Below are positions 1-5,084 of a stretch of 5,730 nt of DNA, piece after piece (the stretch's first letter is position 1; each line of letters starts with the position of its first letter). Location of the stretch: NCBI GenBank assembly GCA_005881235.1, contig VBEQ01000107.1:1-5730 (forward strand), written 5' to 3'. This DNA comes from Chloroflexota bacterium. Its GTDB lineage: Bacteria > Chloroflexota > Dormibacteria > CF-121. The notes under the pieces are model-generated. The model was not told where the DNA came from. It did no database searches and was given only the letters and a program-made list of their open reading frames with translations. Position numbers and translations under genes: made by a program.

Positions 1-330
1 GGCCGCACCAAGTTGTCCGATATCGAACTGGACGCCGCCGTCAAGCCCACCTCGGCGCACAACGCGCTCACGATCATCGAGGAGAACGGTAAAGAGATCA
101 AGATCCTCCGTGACAACATGCCATTCGGGGACGCGGCGCGCGGGGAGTTCGGGACCTACTTCATCGGCTATGCGCGATCACCGCGCCCGATCGAGCAGAT
201 GCTCGAGAACATGTTCGTCGGCCGACCCCCGGGCAACTACGATCGCTTGCTCGACTTCAGTCGAGCCATTACCGGCAGTCTCTTCTTCGTGCCGTCTCTC
301 GATTTATTGGAATCCTTGGTTTCTTCTTAA
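1..330 (+). CDS. DyP-type heme peroxidase, B-type, C-terminal part (5' end outside window)
   Basis: The frame is open from base 1 (Gly-Arg-Thr-Lys-Leu) to a TAA at 328-330, giving the last 109 residues of a protein whose family usually has about 300-350. It should be a cytoplasmic heme peroxidase that uses H2O2 to oxidise dyes, phenolics or Mn(II); the true substrate is not visible. The GRTK start, the H20-N-A-L segment (bases 58-60) that fits the proximal heme-ligand His, and R37-D-N39 (bases 109-117), which fits the distal Arg/Asn pair of Rhodococcus DypB, identify the family. The block with YFIGYARSP, ENMFVG, PPGNYDRLLDFS and GSLFFVPS is the typical C-terminal signature. The catalytic Asp of the GxxDG motif would lie upstream, so it cannot be checked. 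The protein stops soon after FFVPS, without the long tail that carries encapsulin-targeting peptides. A TTG at 13 is an internal Leu codon, not the start. Confidence 0.93.
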   Translation, partial: GRTKLSDIELDAAVKPTSAHNALTIIEENGKEIKILRDNMPFGDAARGEFGTYFIGYARSPRPIEQMLENMFVGRPPGNYDRLLDFSRAITGSLFFVPSLDLLESLVSS

Positions 331-407
331 GGCTCTATACCGCCGCATCCGGTATCGTGGGACGGGTCGGCACAAGTCGACGGGGCTCACGGGGTTATCT
401 GCGTAAC

Positions 408-414
408 AGGAGGG
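408..414 (+). promoter_or_regulatory. Ribosome-binding site of the Asp-box propeller gene
   Basis: AGGAGGG lies 4 nt before the ATG at 419, or about 5-6 nt counting from the AGGAG core. This near-perfect Shine-Dalgarno sequence fixes the start and implies high translation. The 88 nt between the peroxidase stop and this start hold only a weak hairpin (stem 337-342/350-355, 6 bp, no T-run), so read-through from the peroxidase gene is possible. I could not pick a convincing -35/-10 pair. Confidence 0.8.
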
Positions 415-418
415 ACGA

Positions 419-1534
419 ATGAGCGGGGTTCGGGTACTGGTTGGCACGCACAAGGGCGCCTTCGTCATGACATCGGACGCGAAACGCAAGCAATGGGATA
501 TCAGCGGCCCGCACTTCACCGGCTGGGAGGTCTACCACGTCAAGGGCTCGCCAGCTGATCCGAACCGGCTCTACGCGTCGCAGAACACCGGCTGGTTCGG
601 GCAGGTTGTGCAGCGCTCGAACGACGGTGGCAAGACCTGGCAGGCCATGGAGGGCAAGTTCGCCTACGAAGGCGAGCCCGGCACTCATAAGTGGTATGAC
701 GGATCGTCGCGCCCCTTTGAGTTCAAGCGCATCTGGCACCTCGAACCGTCCCTGACCGATCCGGACACCGTGTACGCCGGCGCCGAAGACGCCGCGCTCT
801 TCCGCTCCACCGACGGTGGCCAGACGTGGGGCGAGCTCCCCGCTCTGCGCCAGCACAGCACCGCGCCCAACTGGGCGCCGGGCGCCGGCGGCATGTGCCT
901 CCATACGATCATCCTCGATCCCAAGCGCAAGGATCGGATGTTCGTGGCGATCTCGGCGGCCGGCGCCTTCCGCAGTGACGATGCCGGCAAGAGCTGGCAG
1001 CCGATCAACCAGGGCCTCAGATCCGAAGGCATCCCTGATCCGAACGCCGAGGTCGGCCACTGCGTGCATCGAATCGCGATGAACCCCTCGCGCCCCGACA
1101 CCCTCTTCATGCAGAAGCACTGGGACGTCATGCGCACCGACGATGCGGGCGATACGTGGCGCGAGGTGAGCGGGAACCTTCCCTCGGACTTCGGGTTCCC
1201 GATCGACATCCACCCGCACGAGCCCGAGACGATCTACGTGGTCCCGATCAAGAGCGACTCAGAACACATTCCGCCGGATGGCAAACTGCGTGTCTATCGC
1301 AGCCGCACGGGCGGTAACGAGTGGGAGCCGCTGACCAACGGGCTGCCGCAGAGCAACTGCTACGTGAACATCCTGCGCGACGCGATGGCGCTCGACTCGC
1401 TCGATTCTCCCGGGATCTACTTCGGGACCACCGGCGGGCAGGTGTATGCATCCGCCGATGCGGGGGACAGCTGGAATCCCATCGTGCGGGACCTTCCGGC
1501 GGTGCTTTCCGTCGAGGTGCAAACCCTGGCATGA
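419..1534 (+). CDS. Asp-box (BNR/sialidase-like) beta-propeller protein
   Basis: A 371-residue protein made almost wholly of Asp-box repeats (S-x-D-x-G-x-T-W). Clear copies lie at residues 67-74, 130-137, 186-193, 240-247 and 345-352. A degenerate one sits at 295-302 (SRTGGNEW), and a worn copy is likely at 19-26. Seven spaced copies fit a seven-bladed propeller of the WD40/YVTN/BNR, sialidase-like or photosystem-II-stability-factor-like superfamily. No signal peptide or membrane segment is seen, so it is probably cytoplasmic. Asp boxes are structural loops: their presence does not show sialidase activity, and I see no sialidase arginine triad I can assign. The ATG at 419 is fixed by AGGAGGG. 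The stop overlaps the start of the MoaD-like gene (ATGA at 1531), so the two are co-translated and probably work together. Catalytic function is unknown; a binding or scaffold role is equally possible. Confidence 0.9.
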   Translation: MSGVRVLVGTHKGAFVMTSDAKRKQWDISGPHFTGWEVYHVKGSPADPNRLYASQNTGWFGQVVQRSNDGGKTWQAMEGKFAYEGEPGTHKWYDGSSRPFEFKRIWHLEPSLTDPDTVYAGAEDAALFRSTDGGQTWGELPALRQHSTAPNWAPGAGGMCLHTIILDPKRKDRMFVAISAAGAFRSDDAGKSWQPINQGLRSEGIPDPNAEVGHCVHRIAMNPSRPDTLFMQKHWDVMRTDDAGDTWREVSGNLPSDFGFPIDIHPHEPETIYVVPIKSDSEHIPPDGKLRVYRSRTGGNEWEPLTNGLPQSNCYVNILRDAMALDSLDSPGIYFGTTGGQVYASADAGDSWNPIVRDLPAVLSVEVQTLA

Positions 1535-1827
1535 TCCGCGTCGTCCTCCCCCCGCACTTGCGGAATCTCGCCCAGGTTAAAGGCGAGGTGGAGCTCGAGG
1601 TCCTCGGACAGGCGACGCCGCAAACGGTGCTCGATGCACTCGAGGCCCGCTACCCGGTGCTTCGCGGCACGATCCGGGACCAGACTACCCGGGAGCGGCG
1701 CGCGCTGGTGCGGTTTTTCGCCTGCGAGCAGGATCTGTCACTCGATCCGCCTGACCGTCCACTGCCCGAGGCGGTGGCAGCCGGCAAGGAACCGTTCCTG
1801 ATCATCGGGGCGATGGCGGGCGGCTAG
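1531..1827 (+). CDS. MoaD/ThiS-family beta-grasp protein with C-terminal Gly-Gly
   Basis: A 98-residue protein of the MoaD/ThiS (ubiquitin-like beta-grasp) type. It opens with a beta strand (MIRVVLPPHL), continues with the T-V-L-D-A-L-E-A-R-Y-P helix typical of the family near residues 29-42, and ends in FLIIGAMAGG. The terminal Gly97-Gly98 is the feature that is adenylated by an E1-like enzyme and then thiocarboxylated in sulfur carriers, or conjugated in ubiquitin-like modifiers. The start at 1531 overlaps the propeller stop by 4 nt, with GAGGTG at 1514-1519 as a rather distant ribosome-binding site, so translational coupling is likely. The same frame is open further upstream inside the propeller gene, but that part is shadow. 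No MoaE, MoeB, ThiF or ThiG partner lies in the window, so a role in molybdopterin or thiamine synthesis is not supported by context. A sulfur carrier or modifier dedicated to the propeller partner is possible. Confidence 0.92.
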   Translation: MIRVVLPPHLRNLAQVKGEVELEVLGQATPQTVLDALEARYPVLRGTIRDQTTRERRALVRFFACEQDLSLDPPDRPLPEAVAAGKEPFLIIGAMAGG

Positions 1828-1872
1828 AGCTCGGCTCGGTTGGGAGGGTGGCGCCGGTTCCCCTGAGGCATC

Positions 1873-1883
1873 GCGTTGAACGC
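1873..1883. repeat. Short palindrome upstream of the duplicated nuclease-like gene
   Basis: GCGTT-g-AACGC is an inverted repeat with 5-bp arms and a 1-nt centre, ending 3 nt before the AGGAG at 1887. It could be an operator half-site pair or a small hairpin near the ribosome-binding site. It is short enough to be chance. The rest of the 70-base spacer (1828-1897) shows no clear promoter or terminator. Confidence 0.3.
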
Positions 1884-1886
1884 AGC

Positions 1887-1891
1887 AGGAG
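1887..1891 (+). promoter_or_regulatory. Ribosome-binding site for a likely AUC start
   Basis: AGGAG is followed by 6 nt and then ATC at 1898. This is ideal spacing for initiation at that codon and far too distant (90 nt) for the first in-frame ATG at 1982. No ATG, GTG or TTG occurs in the reading frame between the stop at 1892-1894 and 1982. The in-frame CTG at 1907 is a second candidate, but its 15-nt spacing is poor. Confidence 0.5.
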
Positions 1892-1897
1892 TAGACC

Positions 1898-2908
1898 ATC
1901 GGACGCCTGAGGCCCGACCATGTTCCAAAACTCGGACGCGTCGAGATCGGCTGGCTCGGCGAGCTGGCCGTTGACGAAGCGATGGTCGTCGGAAGCGGCG
2001 GTCGCCTGATCCCTTGGATCCCACTCGTCGACGCCCACGGGGTCGACCGAGCCTACAGCTGGAAGGGGGTGGGAACCCCCAGCTTCGCGCAAATCAAGAC
2101 GAGCGGTTTTGCCGATGAGGAAGGCCGCCACCGCTGGGCGCTGCGGGCCGGCTCATTCGCCGCTTACCGTCAGTTCTCCGTCGTTCTCAACATCATCGAT
2201 CCTGGATCGGGCCAGATAGGCAACGTAGTCTGGCGCCTCGATTCCAGGGTCGCCCACCGCCTCGCTCGCCTTGAGTATGATTCGGCGCTCCGCACTCAGG
2301 TGTACCGGCTCGATGGGTCCGCCACGCACGATGATCGGCTCGCTCCCTACCGGCATACTCGGGACGTGTTATGGAAGGAATTCGCACCCCGCGGCGGACT
2401 CGGTGAGGCTGCGCCAGGAAAGCTCCCCGTCCTGCGTATCGACCAGGGAGGCGTGTACGAGTTTGCCATGTTCACCGAACTCCTGCGAGGAAACCACAAG
2501 GACCTTCTGCTCTTCCGACCGGCGTTCGATATCAAAGGCCGGGACCTTCTGGTTCAACGGGTCAATTCACCGTTCGCCCTCTATGTCCAAATCAAGGGTA
2601 CGGCGATGCGGAGGAGCCACGACTTGATCCGCTTCCACCTGCGCCGCAACACATTCACGCCTGCCGATGACTTTTGGCTCGCCCTTTACTTTTGGGAGCA
2701 GCGCCGCGGAGCCATGTTCTCCGAGTGCTGGCTCGTCCCGTCAGTAGAGCTGGCCCGAAGGACGGCCCATCAGCGGGATGCCAACTATCTCACGGTCGAC
2801 GCCCGTCTCGACCCTGCGGTCGATCGGTGGGCCGACTGCCGGCATCCGATCCAGGACCAAGCTGACGTCTTCCGACGGGCCTTGCTTGGGCTTCGCGCCG
2901 CCGCGTAG
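1898..2908 (+). CDS. Unrecognised protein with two tandem PD-(D/E)XK-like (QxK) domains
   Basis: I do not recognise a named gene. Numbering below is from the ATC at 1898 (336 residues); from the first ATG (1982) it would be 308. Two segments share a nuclease-fold pattern with no gaps between them: E22, D45-x2-G-x-D50, 14 residues, Q65-I-K67, then W112 and S116. The second copy has E188, D211-x2-G-x-D216, 14 residues, Q231-I-K233, W278 and S282. Every pair differs by exactly 166, as do L82/L248, R83/R249, F93/F259 and L97/L263. The D...QxK pattern after an E-bearing helix resembles PD-(D/E)XK endonuclease-like folds, especially DUF4365-type proteins. I infer a DNA- or RNA-cleaving or binding role, with possible defence or repair use; neither is proven. 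Because the helix with E22 lies before the ATG at 1982, a start there would cut off the first domain. The gene has its own ribosome-binding site and is convergent with the CoA ligase. Confidence 0.75.
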   Translation: MGRLRPDHVPKLGRVEIGWLGELAVDEAMVVGSGGRLIPWIPLVDAHGVDRAYSWKGVGTPSFAQIKTSGFADEEGRHRWALRAGSFAAYRQFSVVLNIIDPGSGQIGNVVWRLDSRVAHRLARLEYDSALRTQVYRLDGSATHDDRLAPYRHTRDVLWKEFAPRGGLGEAAPGKLPVLRIDQGGVYEFAMFTELLRGNHKDLLLFRPAFDIKGRDLLVQRVNSPFALYVQIKGTAMRRSHDLIRFHLRRNTFTPADDFWLALYFWEQRRGAMFSECWLVPSVELARRTAHQRDANYLTVDARLDPAVDRWADCRHPIQDQADVFRRALLGLRAAA

Positions 2909-2923
2909 CGTTGCTGCGGCGGC
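2897..2923. terminator. GC-rich hairpin between convergent genes, possible bidirectional terminator
   Basis: GCCGCCGC (2897-2904) pairs perfectly with GCGGCGGC (2916-2923). Inside, AGC (2907-2909) pairs with GCT (2913-2915) around a 3-nt loop, leaving a 2-nt bulge. The stem begins in the last codons of the nuclease-like gene and ends 6 nt before the ligase stop at 2930, so it could end transcription from both sides. No T-run follows on either strand, so it is not a textbook intrinsic terminator. Part of the match could come from Ala-rich codons. Confidence 0.45.
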
Positions 2924-2929
2924 AAGGGG

Positions 2930-4504
2930 TCAGCTCGGCTGCACGGCGGTCGTCTTCGCTCGTTCCCGTTCGACCAGCTTGCGGCGGAGGATCTTGCCTG
3001 ACGCCGACTTGGGGATTTCGTCGATCGTCTCGACCAGCCGGATCTTCTTGTGGGGCGCGACCCGCTCGGCGACATACGCCATCAGGGCTTCCGGCGTGAC
3101 GGGGCTCTTGAGCACGACGAAGGCCTTTGGCACCTCACCAGCCTCTTCATTCGGGCTGGGAATCACGGCGGCATCGGCGACCGCTGGGTGAGTTAGCAAA
3201 ATGGCCTCCAACTCCGCCGGCGGGACCTGGTACCCCTTGTACTTGATCAACTCCTTCAGCCGGTCGACGATGTAGAAGTCGCCGTCCTGGTCGGCATGGC
3301 CGATGTCGCCCGTGTGCAGCCAGCCGTCCTGGTCGAGGATCTGCTCGGTGGCGGCGCGATTGTTGAGATAGCCCTTCATGACCTGCGGTCCGCGGATCCA
3401 GATCTCACCATCCGCGCCGGGACCGAGCGCGGCCCCCGTCGTGATGTCGACCACCTTGCATTCGGTGCCGGGAATGACCGGACCGATGGAGCCGACCTTC
3501 GTCCACTCCACGTCGTTCCTCACCGCGTGGGTGACCGGGCTGGCTTCCGTCATGCCGTATCCCTGGTTCACCTTGCAGTTCAGACGCCGGCCACAGGCGT
3601 TGGCGAGCGCCTCGTCGAGCGGCGCGGCGCCGGAGAACACGGTGGTCACGGACGAGAGGTCGAACTGGTCGACCATCGGATGCTTGGCGAGCGCCACCAC
3701 GATCGGCGGCGCGATGTACGCCCGCGAGACGCGATGGTCCTGGAGAACCCGCAGGAACGCCTCGAGCTCGAAGCGTGGCATGGTGACGATGGTGGCCCCC
3801 GCGTAGAGGGCGAGGTTCATGATCACGGTCATCCCATAGATGTGGTAGAAGGGCATCACCCCGAGCACCCGCTCGCCTTCGCGCAGGTGGAAGCATTGTT
3901 GGGACTGGGTGACGTTGGCCACCAGGTTGCGGTGCGTCAGCATGACGCCCTTGGCCACGCCGGTCGTGCCGCTGGAATAGGGAAGCGCCACCAGGTCTTC
4001 GGCCGGGTTGATGTCGACCGTGAAATCATCGATCGGCTGCGCCAGCAGTTCGCTGAATGGGGTCGCGCCGTCGGCGGCGCCGAAGACAAAGATTTCCTCG
4101 ACGGCCGAGTCCTTGACCGCTTCACGGGCCCGATCCATGAACGCCGGAACGGTCAGCAGGAATCGGGCGCCGGAATTCCTGAGCTGATCGCCCAGCTCGC
4201 GAGCGGTGTACAGGGAGTTGACGGTGGTGACGGCCCCGCCCAACGACGCGACGGCGAAGAACGCGATCGGGTACTCGATGAGGTTCGGGCTGAAGATCGC
4301 GAACACGTCGCCTTTCTTAAAGCCGCGCCTTCGCAATCCCGATGCAACCCGTTTCGCGCCGTCAGCCAGCGCGCCGTAGGTCAGTTCGCGTCCGGTGAGG
4401 CCGTCGATCAGCGCCGGTTTGGTGCTCAGGTCGCCGGCCCGGTGCAGGACGAACGGAACGAGGGGGCTCTCCGGGATATCGACAGCGGGACCGCTGTAGA
4501 TCAT
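2930..4504 (-). CDS. 4-coumarate-CoA-ligase-like AMP-forming acyl/aryl-CoA synthetase
   Basis: A complete 524-residue class I adenylate-forming enzyme, the usual length for 4CL-type ligases (about 510-560). It activates a carboxylic acid with ATP to an acyl-AMP and then transfers it to CoA. The phosphate-binding loop is Y176-SSGTTGVAKG. The aromatic/adenine motif is QGYGMTEASP at 314-323, and W395-LHTGD400 holds the Asp that binds the ribose. The hinge region is Y411-IVDRLKELIKYKG, and the C-terminal PKSASGKILRRKL carries the catalytic Lys504. All core motifs are intact. MPFYHIYG (217-224) and SGAAPLD (291-297) match the 4CL/fatty-acyl branch. The substrate (hydroxycinnamate, other aryl acid or fatty acid) cannot be read from the sequence. 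The ATG at 4504-4502 has GAGGGA 8 nt upstream. It is divergent from the cupin gene and convergent with the nuclease-like gene, so it is probably monocistronic. Confidence 0.93.
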   Translation of the reverse strand: MIYSGPAVDIPESPLVPFVLHRAGDLSTKPALIDGLTGRELTYGALADGAKRVASGLRRRGFKKGDVFAIFSPNLIEYPIAFFAVASLGGAVTTVNSLYTARELGDQLRNSGARFLLTVPAFMDRAREAVKDSAVEEIFVFGAADGATPFSELLAQPIDDFTVDINPAEDLVALPYSSGTTGVAKGVMLTHRNLVANVTQSQQCFHLREGERVLGVMPFYHIYGMTVIMNLALYAGATIVTMPRFELEAFLRVLQDHRVSRAYIAPPIVVALAKHPMVDQFDLSSVTTVFSGAAPLDEALANACGRRLNCKVNQGYGMTEASPVTHAVRNDVEWTKVGSIGPVIPGTECKVVDITTGAALGPGADGEIWIRGPQVMKGYLNNRAATEQILDQDGWLHTGDIGHADQDGDFYIVDRLKELIKYKGYQVPPAELEAILLTHPAVADAAVIPSPNEEAGEVPKAFVVLKSPVTPEALMAYVAERVAPHKKIRLVETIDEIPKSASGKILRRKLVERERAKTTAVQPS

Positions 4505-4512
4505 TCCGCCAT

Positions 4513-4518
4513 TCCCTC
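4513..4518 (-). promoter_or_regulatory. Ribosome-binding site of the CoA ligase
   Basis: Read on the minus strand, GAGGGA lies 8 nt before the ATG at 4504 and supports that start. A second ATG at 4512 is in another frame and meets a TGA after three codons (ATG GCG GAA TGA), so it is not an alternative start of the ligase. Confidence 0.65.
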
Positions 4519-4554
4519 AGCTCGCGCGACGATCATATCGCAGCTGCGCGGACG
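4518..4554. repeat. Direct repeat in the divergent ligase/cupin promoter region
   Basis: CAGCTCGCGCGACG (4518-4531) recurs as CAGCTGCGCGGACG (4541-4554), the same but for two compensating 1-nt indels. The copies start 23 bp apart, about two helical turns. Between them lies CGAT-cat-ATCG (4530-4540). This is a possible binding site for a regulator acting on one or both divergent genes; no regulator gene is in the window. The left copy abuts the ligase ribosome-binding site, so it would act by blocking or in the transcript leader. Confidence 0.35.
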
Positions 4555-4557
4555 GCA

Positions 4558-4570
4558 CCGAGCGTCTCGG
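4558..4570. repeat. Perfect short inverted repeat upstream of the cupin gene
   Basis: CCGAG-cgt-CTCGG has 5-bp arms and a 3-nt centre. It sits just where a -35 region would lie relative to the proposed -10 box at 4592, so it may be an operator or a small hairpin. Arms this short arise by chance in GC-rich DNA. Confidence 0.3.
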
Positions 4571-4591
4571 CACGCCGGTGGTGAATCCCGG

Positions 4592-4597
4592 TAGCGT
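4592..4597 (+). promoter_or_regulatory. Candidate -10 box of a leaderless cupin transcript
   Basis: TAGCGT fits the TANNNT -10 consensus of high-GC bacteria and ends 6 nt before the ATG at 4604, so transcription would start at or next to the start codon. The only Shine-Dalgarno-like match, GGAG at 4599-4602, is 1 nt from the ATG and too close to work. An in-frame TAG at 4592-4594 rules out an upstream start. I saw no clear -35 element. Confidence 0.45.
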
Positions 4598-4603
4598 TGG
4601 AGC

Positions 4604-4990
4604 ATGGAGATCACACCGAAAGACAAGGCGCTGCAGAACCTCAAGCCTTTGGACTCAGCCCATTTCACGGGGCCGGCGGGCGCACGGGAGTTGCTGCCTG
4701 CGCGTAAGCCGGCGCTTCCGACGTCGACGATGGTCGTTCGCTTCGAACCGGGCGCGCGCAACCACTGGCACTTCCACGAAGGCGGTCAGCTTCTCTACGT
4801 CATCGACGGCGCGGGCTGGGTGCAGGCCCGAGGTGCCGCTGTCCAGCGGATCCGTGTCGGGGACGCCATCAAGATCGAACCGAATGAAGAGCACTGGCAC
4901 GGCGCGGGACGCGCTGGCCCCTTGGCCCACGTCGTCGTCAACGTCGGGGACACTCGCTGGCTGGAAGAATCACCCGCGCCACCCGATTGA
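4604..4990 (+). CDS. Small manganese-type cupin protein, hydroxynitrile-lyase-like family
   Basis: A 128-residue single-domain cupin. Motif 1 is G50-x5-H56-x-H58-x3-Q62-x6-G69, and motif 2 is G86-D...P93-x3-H97-W-H99-G. The spacing H56, H58, Q62 and H97 equals the Mn-binding set recalled for the bacterial cupin (R)-hydroxynitrile lyase GtHNL (H53, H55, Q59, H94). The Gln replaces the Glu of classic cupins. This places it in that small metal-cupin family, whose members often sit beside oxidoreductases or carboxymuconolactone decarboxylases and are mostly of unknown natural role. Lyase activity is not proven. The protein has no signal peptide and is probably cytoplasmic. The start at 4604 is the only one possible, since an in-frame stop lies 12 nt upstream. 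It is divergent from the CoA ligase and is followed after 94 nt by the polymerase gene, which seems to have its own promoter. Confidence 0.88.
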   Translation: MEITPKDKALQNLKPLDSAHFTGPAGARELLPARKPALPTSTMVVRFEPGARNHWHFHEGGQLLYVIDGAGWVQARGAAVQRIRVGDAIKIEPNEEHWHGAGRAGPLAHVVVNVGDTRWLEESPAPPD

Positions 4991-5042
4991 CGGAAGCACC
5001 AACCCGTGGAGATCCCGTCGCAAGAAACCGCGGAGCGCTGGG

Positions 5043-5061
5043 CGCCTCCATGGTGGGGGCG
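5043..5061. repeat. Hairpin between the cupin and polymerase genes
   Basis: An 8-bp stem (5043-5050 with 5054-5061, one G-U pair) closes a 3-nt loop around an NcoI-like CCATGG. No T-run follows. It lies in the 94-nt spacer, about 12 nt before the proposed -10 box at 5073, over the expected -35 position. It could be a weak terminator for the cupin transcript or an operator for the next gene. Confidence 0.35.
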
Positions 5062-5072
5062 GCGACCCTCTG

Positions 5073-5078
5073 TAGTCT
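5073..5078 (+). promoter_or_regulatory. Candidate -10 box of a leaderless polymerase transcript
   Basis: TAGTCT fits TANNNT and ends 6 nt before the ATG at 5085, exactly the spacing seen in front of the cupin gene. No Shine-Dalgarno sequence precedes this ATG. Both facts point to a leaderless mRNA. No clear -35 was found. Confidence 0.45.
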
Positions 5079-5084
5079 GACCCT

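Noticed and set aside
337..355. Hairpin ATACCG/CGGTAT after the peroxidase stop as a terminator.
   Set aside because: A 6-bp stem with a 7-nt loop and no T-run is too weak to call.
395..1219. Long open frame (274 codons) on the minus strand across the propeller gene.
   Set aside because: It is antisense to a gene with clear Asp-box repeats, its translation has no domain-like pattern, and it reflects GC-rich codon bias.
1321..1530. Upstream extension of the MoaD-like frame inside the propeller gene.
   Set aside because: The stretch is a shadow of the propeller coding frame. The MoaD fold begins at the ATG at 1531 and is complete in 98 residues.
3296..4594. Open frame of 432 codons on the plus strand opposite the CoA ligase.
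   Set aside because: It lies antisense to a fully intact ligase, and its His/Arg/Gly-rich translation is what such reverse frames give. It would also run into the divergent promoter region.
4578..5075. Open frame of 165 codons overlapping the cupin gene in another frame.
   Set aside because: Its Arg/Ser-rich translation shows no family features, while the cupin frame carries intact metal motifs.
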